DNA from: Prevotella sp. UBA4339
GTDB lineage: Bacteria > Bacteroidota > Bacteroidia > Bacteroidales > Bacteroidaceae
DNA length: 18,055 nt
Assembly (NCBI GenBank): GCA_002393725.1
Contig: DGTJ01000034.1
Span: 1 to 18,055 of the forward strand
Reading direction: 5' to 3'
Position 1 is the first letter of the stretch. Every line of letters starts with the position of its first letter. The notes below the pieces were generated by a model. That model was not told the DNA's origin, ran no database searches, and saw only the letters and a program-made list of their open reading frames with translations. Of this stretch, positions 7,113 to 15,963 are shown piece after piece. Both the position numbers and the translations under genes were made by a program.

Positions 7113-7649
7113 ATGGATTATCAGAAGATAATAGATGAATACTACCCTGAGGAAAATAGACTTAGGGAAATACTAATGATACACAGTCGGCAAGTGGCTG
7201 ACCGTTGTCTGAAGATAGCAAAGACACATCCTGAACTTAAACTCGATGAGCATTTCCTCGAGGAGGCAGCCATGCTTCACGATCTGGGAATCTTCGCTAC
7301 AGACGCCCCAGGTATAGAGTGTCACGGCACAGAGCCATACATACGTCATGGGATCATCGGAGCTAAGATCCTCCGTGAAAAGGGATGGGAAAGACATGCG
7401 CGGGTATGTGAGCGCCATACTGGTACAGGACTCTCTAAATGGGATATAGAACAGCAGCAACTGCCTTTGCCTCACAAGGATCTGATGCCTGTCAGCATTG
7501 AGGAGCAGGTGGTGTGCTATGCAGATAAGTTTTATTCGAAAACAAGACCGGGAAGTGAGCGCTCTGTGGTGGATGCTATGAGAAGTCTTGAGAAATTCGG
7601 CTGGGATGGTGTTAAAAGGTTTCAAAAATGGGTAGATTTGTTTGAGTAA
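7113..7649 (+). CDS. HD-domain phosphohydrolase
   Basis: HD-domain proteins are metal-dependent phosphohydrolases, often acting on nucleotides or cyclic nucleotides; the substrate here is unknown. The 178-residue cytoplasmic protein has the ordered metal-ligand pattern of the HDIG type: His24 (MIHSRQVA), His55-Asp56 (MLHDLGIF), His79 (YIRHGIIGA), His102 (ERHTGTG) and Asp138 (CYADKFYSK). The domain takes up nearly the whole length, with no extra sensor or membrane part. The start at 7113 is the first ATG after the upstream hairpin; no SD is seen. Its last codons overlap the -33 box of the lptD promoter, and the gap to lptD is 27 bp, so the two genes could be partly co-transcribed. Confidence 0.86.
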   Translation: MDYQKIIDEYYPEENRLREILMIHSRQVADRCLKIAKTHPELKLDEHFLEEAAMLHDLGIFATDAPGIECHGTEPYIRHGIIGAKILREKGWERHARVCERHTGTGLSKWDIEQQQLPLPHKDLMPVSIEEQVVCYADKFYSKTRPGSERSVVDAMRSLEKFGWDGVKRFQKWVDLFE

Positions 7650-7671
7650 TCACTTTTTTGTTGTACCTTTG
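7641..7671 (+). promoter_or_regulatory. Promoter of the lptD-like gene, nearly leaderless
   Basis: TTTG (7641-7644) and TACCTTTG (7664-7671) are spaced by 19 bp, an excellent match to the Bacteroides -33/-7 consensus. The -7 box ends only 5 bp before the GTG start at 7677, so transcription should begin within a few bases of the start codon. The -33 box lies inside the last codons of the HD gene. Confidence 0.8.
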
Positions 7672-7676
7672 CACGC

Positions 7677-10600
7677 GTGAAACAGAAATCGTCGATTATA
7701 GTGATGCTTGGCGCCTTCATTCTGATGTTGGCGTGTACTCCTGCCGGCCTTCGTAGGGAGAAGGTTCTTGAGGCAGCAGAGAAGGGGGGAAGCGTGTCAC
7801 TGCCACAGATAAAAGTACCGGAGATAAAGGCAGACTCTCTCACTCTGCCTGCACTGCTCGACAGCATAGGCGGAAAGCAGGTCGTAGAGACTATAAAGGA
7901 AACCGTTGGCGACATCCCCGCAGATTCTGCCGTGGAGTCGGGCAGCCCGAAGTCTTCTGAGGAAGCGGATGCACCAGCCGACACTACAATGATTCCCGGT
8001 GGTGCCACATCTGCAATAAAGCTCAAGCGCGACACCACCCAGATGGACTCTATAGAGCTGGCAATATACAAGCATAACAAGGCTGTGGATGACTCGTTGG
8101 CACTTGACAGCATCAACAAGAAGCGCAAGAATGGCATAGATGCTCCGGTGGAGTATTCTGCTGATGATTCGCTCACTTATGATGCCCAGAGCGCAACGGC
8201 ACACCTGTATGGTAACTCAAAGGTGAAGTACACCAATATGGACCTTGCAAGTGAGAGAATATACATGAGTCTTGACAGCAACCTTGTACATGCCACAGGA
8301 AAACTTGACTCAGCCACCAATCAGATGGTCGGGACTCCAGTGTTCAAGATGGGCAGTGACGAGTATCAGCAGCAAGAGATGTCTTTCAACTTCAAGACAA
8401 AGAAAGGTTTCATTACTGATGTGTACACCCAGCAGGAAGACGGATACCTGACCAGTGAGAAATCAAAGCGCGGAGCCAGTGGAGAGATGTTCCTCGAACA
8501 TGGCAGATATACCACCTGCGATGATCCGCATCCCGACTTCTATATAGCTATGTCACGCGCAAAGGTGCGACCGGGTAAGGACGTAGTCTTCGGGCCTGCG
8601 TATCTTGTTGTGGCCGACGTGCCGTTGCCACTGGCGATACCATACGGATTCTTCCCGTTTACGAAGAGCTATAGCAGCGGATTTATCATGCCTACCTACG
8701 GTGATGAGATGGAAAAGGGATTCTACCTGCGTGATGGAGGATACTATTTCGCCATTAGTGACAAGATGGACTTGAAACTGCTGGGAGAGATATATACCAA
8801 GGGAAGTTGGGGAATTAAAGCCACATCCAACTATCGCAAGCGTTACAGATACAGCGGTACGTTCTTCTTGAGTTATCTCAATAGTGTGTCAGGTGAGAAA
8901 AACCTGGATGACTATTCGAAGACAACCGAGTTTAAAGTGCAGTGGAGCCATAAGCAGGATGCAAAGGCCAATCCTTTCTCATCCTTTGGTGCGAGTGTGA
9001 ATTTTGCAACCTCTGGCTTTGAGCAAAACAACTTGGCGTCGATGTATAATCCTCAGGCAAGGACGCAGTCACAGCGTACATCATCTATAAACTTCAATAC
9101 CGGATTCTCAAGCTTGGGAATGACAATCACCTCGACGATGAACCTGAATCAGAACATGCGTGACTCTTCGATAACTGTGCTCTTCCCGGATATCAATATC
9201 ATGGTAAACCGCTTCTACCCATTCAAGCGAAGAAAGGCGGCGGGAGGAGAACGGTGGTATGAGAAGATCAACCTGAGCTATACAGGACATTTCTCTAATA
9301 CCATTACTGCCAATGAGAAAGAGATACTGAAGAAGAAACTGAACAAAGACTGGAAGAACGGAATGACTCACACTATTCCCGTCAAGGCCGAATTCTCTCT
9401 GTTCGACGTGTTGAATCTTAACACGGGATTCAATTTCTACGACCGCACGACTTTGACAAAGCAGGAGAAATCGTGGGATAAGGAGAATCAGAAGGAAATC
9501 ACGGATACTATCAGTGGATTCTATAATGTCTACAACTGGGACCTTTCCCTTGGGCTCTCTACGACGCTGTATGGAATGTTCATTCCCAGCAAGAAGGTCT
9601 TCGGTGACAAGATACAGGCAATACGTCATGTCCTGAAGCCGACGATCAACTTCAACTATCATCCTGATTTTGCGGCAGAGAGGTATGGCTATTATAAGAC
9701 TTACGACAGAATAGACAAGGACGGCAAGGTCACTCAGGTGGAGTATCAGCCTTACTCATTGGGATACACCACTTCTGTACCTAAGGGGAAGTCTGGCTCA
9801 ATAGGCGTCCAGATTGACAATAATGTCGAGATGAAGATTAGAGACAAGAATGACTCTATCAAGAAGGTGAGCCTGATAGACAATCTCGGACTGTCAATGA
9901 ATTATAATCTTGCAACCAACGTTCAGCCCCTCAGCCCTCTCACCATGAATATTCGTCTGAAACTCTCCAAGAACTATACTTTCAGTACAACTGCCGTATT
10001 CAAATCTTATGTCTATGAGTTAGACAGCTTAGGTAATCCCAGGGAAAGTAATACCAAGACTTATTGGGAACAGGGAAAGTGGGGTAGGTTTACGGGTATC
10101 TCACAACAGCTCCACTATAAACTGGACAATAAGAAGATTGGTGACTTCTTCAAGCGTCTGCACGGTGAGGAGGTAGAAAAAGACGATGACAAGAACAAGG
10201 GGCGTAATAATAATGATGATGAAGGAATCGATACTGAGATAGAGAGTAATATCGATGAGAATATGGCCAACAGCAGGCGTACTAATAATAGTGACAAGTC
10301 AAAGGCAGAGACTGATGAGGACGGATATATGGCGTTCAAATTGCCTTGGTCGCTCGACTTCAGCTATGGCGTGAATATGACAGAAGGCAATACCGACTTT
10401 GATTATAAGAAGATGCGATACCCATATAGGTTTACGCATACCTTTAATGTCAGGGGCAACATTCAGATCAGTGACGGATGGAATATTGACTTCAGCAGCG
10501 GTTACGATTTTGAGAATAAGAAGATCTCTATGACGACGGCTTCGCTATCGCGTGACCTGCACTGTTTCAATATGTCTTGTCAGGTTACTCTCGCACCATA

Positions 10601-10703
10601 CACCAGCTATAACTTCTCTTTCCGCTGCAATGCTTCCACACTGACTGATGCGCTCAAGTATGATAAGCGCAGCAGTAGTACAAATGCAGTACAGTGGTAT
10701 TAA
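7677..10703 (+). CDS. lptD: LptD/OstA-like LPS-assembly outer-membrane protein
   Basis: LptD forms the outer-membrane barrel that inserts lipopolysaccharide into the outer leaflet. The 1008-residue product has an N-terminal signal sequence (Lys2, Lys4, hydrophobic 7-19), a Pro/Ser/Asp-rich spacer to about residue 155, then an OstA-type beta-jellyroll region (DSLTYDAQSATAHLYGNSKV near 163-182; YTTCDDPHPDFYI near 278). Next comes the LptD barrel hallmark PLPLAIPYGFFPF followed by SSGFIMPTYG, and long alternating beta strands to a C-terminal aromatic residue (QWY). A very acidic Asn/Asp/Glu/Lys insert spans about 829-886. The signal peptide ends in LMLAC at Cys20, which reads like a lipobox, unusual for a barrel protein. 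GTG is the only plausible start: an in-frame stop (the HD gene's) lies 27 bp upstream with no other start codon between, and the next ATG (7704) would drop the charged N-region. It converges on the antiporter gene. Confidence 0.87.
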   Translation: MKQKSSIIVMLGAFILMLACTPAGLRREKVLEAAEKGGSVSLPQIKVPEIKADSLTLPALLDSIGGKQVVETIKETVGDIPADSAVESGSPKSSEEADAPADTTMIPGGATSAIKLKRDTTQMDSIELAIYKHNKAVDDSLALDSINKKRKNGIDAPVEYSADDSLTYDAQSATAHLYGNSKVKYTNMDLASERIYMSLDSNLVHATGKLDSATNQMVGTPVFKMGSDEYQQQEMSFNFKTKKGFITDVYTQQEDGYLTSEKSKRGASGEMFLEHGRYTTCDDPHPDFYIAMSRAKVRPGKDVVFGPAYLVVADVPLPLAIPYGFFPFTKSYSSGFIMPTYGDEMEKGFYLRDGGYYFAISDKMDLKLLGEIYTKGSWGIKATSNYRKRYRYSGTFFLSYLNSVSGEKNLDDYSKTTEFKVQWSHKQDAKANPFSSFGASVNFATSGFEQNNLASMYNPQARTQSQRTSSINFNTGFSSLGMTITSTMNLNQNMRDSSITVLFPDINIMVNRFYPFKRRKAAGGERWYEKINLSYTGHFSNTITANEKEILKKKLNKDWKNGMTHTIPVKAEFSLFDVLNLNTGFNFYDRTTLTKQEKSWDKENQKEITDTISGFYNVYNWDLSLGLSTTLYGMFIPSKKVFGDKIQAIRHVLKPTINFNYHPDFAAERYGYYKTYDRIDKDGKVTQVEYQPYSLGYTTSVPKGKSGSIGVQIDNNVEMKIRDKNDSIKKVSLIDNLGLSMNYNLATNVQPLSPLTMNIRLKLSKNYTFSTTAVFKSYVYELDSLGNPRESNTKTYWEQGKWGRFTGISQQLHYKLDNKKIGDFFKRLHGEEVEKDDDKNKGRNNNDDEGIDTEIESNIDENMANSRRTNNSDKSKAETDEDGYMAFKLPWSLDFSYGVNMTEGNTDFDYKKMRYPYRFTHTFNVRGNIQISDGWNIDFSSGYDFENKKISMTTASLSRDLHCFNMSCQVTLAPYTSYNFSFRCNASTLTDALKYDKRSSSTNAVQWY

Positions 10704-10708
10704 GCTTA

Positions 10709-12973
10709 CTACTTGTTTAGACTGAGAAGGGCATCCAGTGACTCCTGCTCACCTACAACCCAGATGATGTCGCCTTCCTGGAACTTACGTTTGGGATGAT
10801 ATGAAGAGAGACTTTCCTTTCCTTCCTCAAGTCCAACAATCATACAGCTGTACAGATCGCGTATCTTGCTCTCCTTCAGGTCCTTTCCAATAAACGGGCT
10901 GTCGCTGCCGATTATCATCTGCTGAAGCTTCATGCCGCGCTTCTCAAGGTCAGGATCCTCGCCAATGATGCTGCTCTTCAGGGCATCGCGGAATGCTTCA
11001 AACTGAGTGTCGCTACCGATCACCTGGAGCACATCTCCCGGGAAAATGATATAGTCACCATCAGGGATGTTCAGTCGCCAGCCTCCCCGAAGGATACTGC
11101 TCACGTGGACTCCGTATTTCTGTCCGAGGTTAAGCTGCTTCAGGGTCTGACCCATCCAGCCGGAATTATTCGGGATGTCGAATTCTGCAATGTGGATATC
11201 ACGGTCGAGCAGCTTGCCTTCGTATAGCGGGCGCTTCTTTCCCAGTACTTGAGCCTCAATGTCGCGGCTGCGCAGATTGAGAATAAACAGGCGCTCAAGC
11301 GAGATGCTGCGCTTCTTAATCCATCGCGAGAAGATGATAAACGTCAGTGCCACAATGCCGATGGAGATTATCAGGGCATTGGTGAAACGGCTAAGATAAT
11401 TACAGATGTAGAAGATAAATGACAGGGCGATAAGTGCACGTACCAGAATGGTTACTATCAGAGGCAATCGGTTACGGTTGCTCTCTGCCCAGAGGGCCTT
11501 CCATTCGTCGCTACGGTTCTTCTTCATTACCATTGCCCTTAGGAACGGTGATATGAGCAGCACGGTAAGGATACCGGTAATGGCATTAGCATACCAGTGC
11601 AGTTCCCATCCAGGCAGAATGGTGCGCATGAATGGCAACACGAAGGTAAACATTATCGCTATGGTGGCTGCCGTCAGGATGGAGTAGATCAATACATTCA
11701 TTGCCATCTGTGTGAGAAGTCTCTTCCAGAGACTCCCATCCTGAGAGTTCGGGTGACTCATCATCAGCTTGTTCAGGGAATGTATCAGCTTAGAGGGCAG
11801 ATGCTTCTCAAGATTGTTATAAGCCGGCGTGGAGAACCGTATCATGTAAGGTGTGAGGAATGTGGTAATAACCGATACGGCCACCACTACCGGATATAAG
11901 AAATCTCCTATCACTCCAAGTGACAGGCCGAGAGATGCAATAATAAATGAGAACTCACCTATCTGCGCCATCGAGAATCCGCATCGCATGGCAGACTTAA
12001 GCGATTCTCCTCCAAGCATGAATGAGAAAGAACCGAACACAGCCTGACCTATGAGTATTGTCATCACCAGGACGAAGATAGGCAGTGCATACTCTATCAG
12101 GATACTCGGATTGACAAGCATGCCGACAGACACGAAGAAGATAGCACCAAAGAGATTCTTAACTGGCTCTACAAGCTTGATGATCTTCTCAGCCTCGATG
12201 GTCTCCGCAAGGATACTGCCCATGATGAAGGCGCCAAAGGCAGATGAGAAACCTACTTTGGTGGAGAATACAGCCATAGCGCAGCACAGTCCTAATGACA
12301 CTATAAGGAGCACTTCGTCATTAATGAGATACCTGACCCTGCGGAGGAAGATAGGAATGACAAAGATGCCTACTACAAGCCAGAGCACAAGGAAGAACAC
12401 GATCTTAAACACGCTTCCAAGCATGTCTCCGCCATCCAGTTGCTCTCCGCTTGCTATAGCACTTAACAGCACCATCATCACGATAGCAAGGATGTCTTCC
12501 AGTATGAGTACGCTCATCACGCGGCCTGCAAACTGTTGCTGGCGCAGCCCCAAGTCGTCAAACGCCTTATAGATGATAGTCGTGGATGACATTGCGAGCA
12601 TACCTCCGAGGAAGATGCAGTCCATCTTGCCCCATCCGAAGAGGTGGCCCACGATGACTCCAAGCATCGACATGAAGAATATAGTGGAGCATGTGGTGAT
12701 AATCGGCGATGCTCCCATCTTCAGTATCTTCTTGAAAGAGAAATCCAGTCCCAGCGAGAACAGCAGGAACATTACGCCGAGTGATGACCATAGATGGATA
12801 TTTTCTGAGTCGACCACAGATGCCGTATATGGCATGTGCGGACTGACGAGGAATCCTGCCACCACATAGCCAAGTACAAGTGGTTGCTTGAGGCGTTTGA
12901 ATACTAAGGTTACAATTCCTGCAACGACAAGGATTAAGGCAAGGTCTCTGATAAGGGCAGGTATCTCTTCCAT
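10709..12973 (-). CDS. CPA2-family cation:proton antiporter with extra membrane domain and two RCK_C domains
   Basis: The likely role is exchange of Na+ or K+ for protons across the inner membrane, for pH or osmotic control. The 754 residues fall into three parts. Residues 1-385 are a Na_H_exchanger domain with about 12-13 hydrophobic segments; the ion-site motif is ILEDILAI with Glu159-Asp160. Residues about 415-550 hold four further membrane segments (near 424-446, 462-483, 504-526, 531-549) not found in standard KefB/KefC proteins. Residues about 585-665 and 680-752 are two TrkA_C/RCK_C-like domains, each with a GD-I/V-L/I strand (PGDVLQVIG, EGDIIWVVG). There is no NAD-binding TrkA_N Rossmann domain. 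It begins 10 bp after pepT and ends 5 bp from the convergent lptD stop. The transported ion and the regulatory ligand are unknown. Confidence 0.87.
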   Translation of the reverse strand: MEEIPALIRDLALILVVAGIVTLVFKRLKQPLVLGYVVAGFLVSPHMPYTASVVDSENIHLWSSLGVMFLLFSLGLDFSFKKILKMGASPIITTCSTIFFMSMLGVIVGHLFGWGKMDCIFLGGMLAMSSTTIIYKAFDDLGLRQQQFAGRVMSVLILEDILAIVMMVLLSAIASGEQLDGGDMLGSVFKIVFFLVLWLVVGIFVIPIFLRRVRYLINDEVLLIVSLGLCCAMAVFSTKVGFSSAFGAFIMGSILAETIEAEKIIKLVEPVKNLFGAIFFVSVGMLVNPSILIEYALPIFVLVMTILIGQAVFGSFSFMLGGESLKSAMRCGFSMAQIGEFSFIIASLGLSLGVIGDFLYPVVVAVSVITTFLTPYMIRFSTPAYNNLEKHLPSKLIHSLNKLMMSHPNSQDGSLWKRLLTQMAMNVLIYSILTAATIAIMFTFVLPFMRTILPGWELHWYANAITGILTVLLISPFLRAMVMKKNRSDEWKALWAESNRNRLPLIVTILVRALIALSFIFYICNYLSRFTNALIISIGIVALTFIIFSRWIKKRSISLERLFILNLRSRDIEAQVLGKKRPLYEGKLLDRDIHIAEFDIPNNSGWMGQTLKQLNLGQKYGVHVSSILRGGWRLNIPDGDYIIFPGDVLQVIGSDTQFEAFRDALKSSIIGEDPDLEKRGMKLQQMIIGSDSPFIGKDLKESKIRDLYSCMIVGLEEGKESLSSYHPKRKFQEGDIIWVVGEQESLDALLSLNK

Positions 12974-12983
12974 AACAGAATGT

Positions 12984-14207
12984 TTAAGCGTTAAAGTCGG
13001 CCACTATAGAGCAAATCTTTACGATCACCTCCATGGCCTTATTCATTGACTGTATTGACACGAACTCGTATGGCCCGTGGAAATTCACTCCTCCGGCAAA
13101 GATGTTCGGGCAGGGCAGGCCCTTGAATGATAGCTGTGCTCCGTCGGTGCCTCCTCTGATGGGCTTCACTTTCGGGGCTACTTCGCAGGCCTGCATGGCA
13201 TGGATCACGATGTCGATGACGTGCATCTGAGGATCAATCTTCTCCTTCATGTTGTAGTATTGGTCCTTCAGCTCGCAGAAGGCAGTCCCTTCGCCATATT
13301 TGTCGTTGAGCCTGTCTACGCAGCGCTTGATGAATCGCTTGCGGTCTTCAAAGGCCTCCCTGTCGTGGTCGCGGATGATATAGCTCATCTTGGCCTCTTC
13401 GATGTTCGACTGGATGTTCAGCAGATGATAGAATCCCTGATAGCCCTCTGTGGTCTCAGGAGTCTCGTCGGCAGGAAGCATTTTGGCAAACTCAGCAGCA
13501 AGGGCATTGGCATTTACCATCTTTCCCTTTGCATAGCCCGGATGCACACTGATGCCCTTGATGGTGATCTTGGCTGAGGCAGCATTGAAATTCTCGAACT
13601 CCAGCTCTCCGATGTCACCGCCGTCAATGGTGTAGGCCCATTCGCAACCGAACTTCTCTACATCGAAATGATGCGCTCCCATGCCAATCTCTTCGTCGGG
13701 ATTGAAAGCAATACGGATATCGCCATGAGGAATGTTCTTATTATCGCGGAGGAAGCACATCGCCTGAACGATCTCTGCTATACCGGCCTTGTCGTCAGCT
13801 CCGAGAAGTGTATGGCCATCTGTTACGATAAGATCCTCACCGATGTGGCGCATCAGCTCCGGAAACTTCTTCGGGCTGGAGACGATGCCTTCTGAGAGCA
13901 GTATCTCACCTCCGTTGTAATTCCTCACAATCTGAGGCTTGATATCGGCTCCGCTGCAGTCGGGACTGGTATCGTAGTGTGATATGAAGCCGATGGTAGG
14001 CACTTTCTCCTTGATGTTTGATGGAAGAGTGGCATAGATATATCCCTTCTCGTCCAACTCCACATCTTGCAGGCCCTCGCTCTCCAGTTCTTTCTTCAGA
14101 TACTCTGCGAAGACCATCTGCTTGGGGTTACTTGGCACACTGCTGCTGTCTTCCGACGACTGCGTGTCAAACTTCGTATAATTCAAAAACCTCTCGGTTA
14201 AATCCAT
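12984..14207 (-). CDS. pepT: Peptidase T (tripeptide aminopeptidase)
   Basis: Peptidase T is a cytoplasmic zinc enzyme of family M20B that removes the N-terminal residue of tripeptides. The 407 residues match the family length (E. coli 408). The di-zinc site is complete: His77 (ISHYDTSP), Asp138 (GADDKAG), Glu172/Glu173 (NPDEEIGMG), Asp195 (YTIDGGD) and His377 (NFHGPYEF). Asp79, usually paired with the first His, is also present. The dimerisation-domain landmark GISVHPGYAKGKMVNA (218-233) is seen. It lies 16 bp after the acyl-CoA ligase gene and 10 bp before the antiporter gene, all on the minus strand, which suggests a shared transcript although the link between the functions is not obvious. 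Confidence 0.96.
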   Translation of the reverse strand: MDLTERFLNYTKFDTQSSEDSSSVPSNPKQMVFAEYLKKELESEGLQDVELDEKGYIYATLPSNIKEKVPTIGFISHYDTSPDCSGADIKPQIVRNYNGGEILLSEGIVSSPKKFPELMRHIGEDLIVTDGHTLLGADDKAGIAEIVQAMCFLRDNKNIPHGDIRIAFNPDEEIGMGAHHFDVEKFGCEWAYTIDGGDIGELEFENFNAASAKITIKGISVHPGYAKGKMVNANALAAEFAKMLPADETPETTEGYQGFYHLLNIQSNIEEAKMSYIIRDHDREAFEDRKRFIKRCVDRLNDKYGEGTAFCELKDQYYNMKEKIDPQMHVIDIVIHAMQACEVAPKVKPIRGGTDGAQLSFKGLPCPNIFAGGVNFHGPYEFVSIQSMNKAMEVIVKICSIVADFNA

Positions 14208-14223
14208 TTCTTCTAACTCCTTT

Positions 14224-15951
14224 TCAAATTACTTCTATTCCTTGTTCCTCACATAGCTTAAGGCTCATCTCCTTCAACTTGAACTTCTGAATCTTTCCAG
14301 AACCGGTAAGCGGGAACTCCTTGATGAAGAACACGTACTTGGGTATCTTATATCTTGCTATCTTTCCACGACAGAATTCCTGCACGTCCTCAGGCTCCAT
14401 CTTTACTCCCTCTTCGAGAATGATGAATGCACCGACAGCCTCACCGTATTTCTTCGATGGTACAGCAGCTACCTGTACGTCGCGGATGCCGGGCATGTGA
14501 TAGAGGAACTCCTCGATCTCGCGGGGATAGATGTTCTCACCGCCTCGGATTATCATATCCTTGATACGTCCTGTGATCTTGTAGAATCCATGCTCGTCCT
14601 TCACTCCCAGGTCGCCGGAGTGCAGATAGCCGTTCTTGTCTATCACCTCTGCCGTTGCCTGTGGGTTCTTATAGTAGCCCTTCATCACGTTGAATCCCTT
14701 GCAGCACATCTCGCCCTGAACGCCTACCGGGCACTCTTCGCCTGTCTCCGGGTCGAGTACCTTGACCTCTACAAAAGGATAGTCGCGGCCTACTGTGGTG
14801 CAGCGCTGCTCAAAGGTGTCGTTCAGACAGGTCTGTGTCATGCCTGGTGACGACTCAGTGAGTCCATAGACACTGGTGATGGTCATGTACATCTTCTCGC
14901 TCACCTGTTTCATCAGCTCTACAGGGCAGAGCGAACCAGCCATGATGCCGGTGCGCAGACAGCTCATGTCGAACATGCTGAACATCGGGTGGTTCAGCTC
15001 GGCAATGAACATCGTGGGCACGCCATACAGTGCAGTGCAGCGCTCTTTGTGTACTGATGCCAGCACTACGAGGGGGTCGAACTTCTCTACCATCACCTCT
15101 GTACATCCGTGGGTGAGACAGTTCATCGTGGCGAGTACCACTCCGAAGCAGTGGAACAGCGGCACGCATACGCATAGCTTATCGTCCTGAGTGAAGCCCA
15201 TGTTCTCGCCTGTAAAGTATCCGTCGTTGGCGATGTTGAAGTGGGTAAGCATTACTCCCTTGGGGAATCCTGTGGTACCGCTGGTGTACTGCATGTTGCA
15301 TACATCGTGGCAGCTCACCTGCTTCTTCATGTCGTCCAGAGTCTCGTCTTCGATGTTCTGCCCCAGTAGCAGCAGCTCAGCCGTGTTGAACATACCGCGA
15401 TACTTCTCCATGCCGATATAGACGACATTCTTGAGATACGGGAATCGCTCGCTGTTCAGATGGCCGCGCTCGCAGGTCTTCAGCTCTGGCAGCATGGTGT
15501 AGGTCATGTCTACATAGTTGCAGTCCCATGTGCCGTCGGTGATGCAGAGCGTGTGCATGTCAGAGTCCTTGCAGAGATACTCCAGCTCGTTCTGCTTGTA
15601 GTTTGTGTTCACCGTCACCAGCACGGCTCCGATCTTTGCTGTGGCATAGAGGAAAGTGAGCCAGTCAGGCACGTTAGTGGCCCAGATGCCGACGTTAGAG
15701 CCCTTCTTCACACCGATGGAGATAAGTCCCTTGGCGAGATTGTCCACGCGCTCATTGAATTTCGACCACGTAAAGCGGAGGTCGCGGTCGCTGTATACGA
15801 TATACTCCTTGTCGGGCGTCGTCTCGGCCCAGTATTCCAGCCATTGTCCCAGTGTACGTTCTGAGAGGGTGTATCCGGCACTTCCTGTCTCTGCAGGATA
15901 TGTCCTTTCCGGCAGAGGCCTGCCTGCCATGTCTAATTTCACGTTACTCAT
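14224..15951 (-). CDS. AMP-forming acyl-CoA synthetase (FadD-like)
   Basis: ANL-superfamily ligases activate a carboxylate with ATP and transfer it to CoA. In 575 residues all core motifs are present: the P-loop YTSGTTGFPKG (222-232), YGLTESSPG (362-370), the SGDLG aspartate region (445-449), the hinge GRIKDMIIRGGENIYP (461-476) and the C-terminal GSGKIQK with catalytic Lys553. Length and layout fit medium/long-chain fatty-acid ligases such as FadD-like proteins of anaerobes, more than acetyl-CoA synthetase (about 650). The substrate is not readable from motifs. The gene follows the XRE-cupin regulator by 12 bp and precedes pepT by 16 bp; the pairing of a cupin-containing XRE regulator with an acyl-CoA ligase suggests that the regulator controls, or senses a product of, this enzyme. 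Confidence 0.92.
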   Translation of the reverse strand: MSNVKLDMAGRPLPERTYPAETGSAGYTLSERTLGQWLEYWAETTPDKEYIVYSDRDLRFTWSKFNERVDNLAKGLISIGVKKGSNVGIWATNVPDWLTFLYATAKIGAVLVTVNTNYKQNELEYLCKDSDMHTLCITDGTWDCNYVDMTYTMLPELKTCERGHLNSERFPYLKNVVYIGMEKYRGMFNTAELLLLGQNIEDETLDDMKKQVSCHDVCNMQYTSGTTGFPKGVMLTHFNIANDGYFTGENMGFTQDDKLCVCVPLFHCFGVVLATMNCLTHGCTEVMVEKFDPLVVLASVHKERCTALYGVPTMFIAELNHPMFSMFDMSCLRTGIMAGSLCPVELMKQVSEKMYMTITSVYGLTESSPGMTQTCLNDTFEQRCTTVGRDYPFVEVKVLDPETGEECPVGVQGEMCCKGFNVMKGYYKNPQATAEVIDKNGYLHSGDLGVKDEHGFYKITGRIKDMIIRGGENIYPREIEEFLYHMPGIRDVQVAAVPSKKYGEAVGAFIILEEGVKMEPEDVQEFCRGKIARYKIPKYVFFIKEFPLTGSGKIQKFKLKEMSLKLCEEQGIEVI

Positions 15952-15963
15952 CTCGGTACCCGT

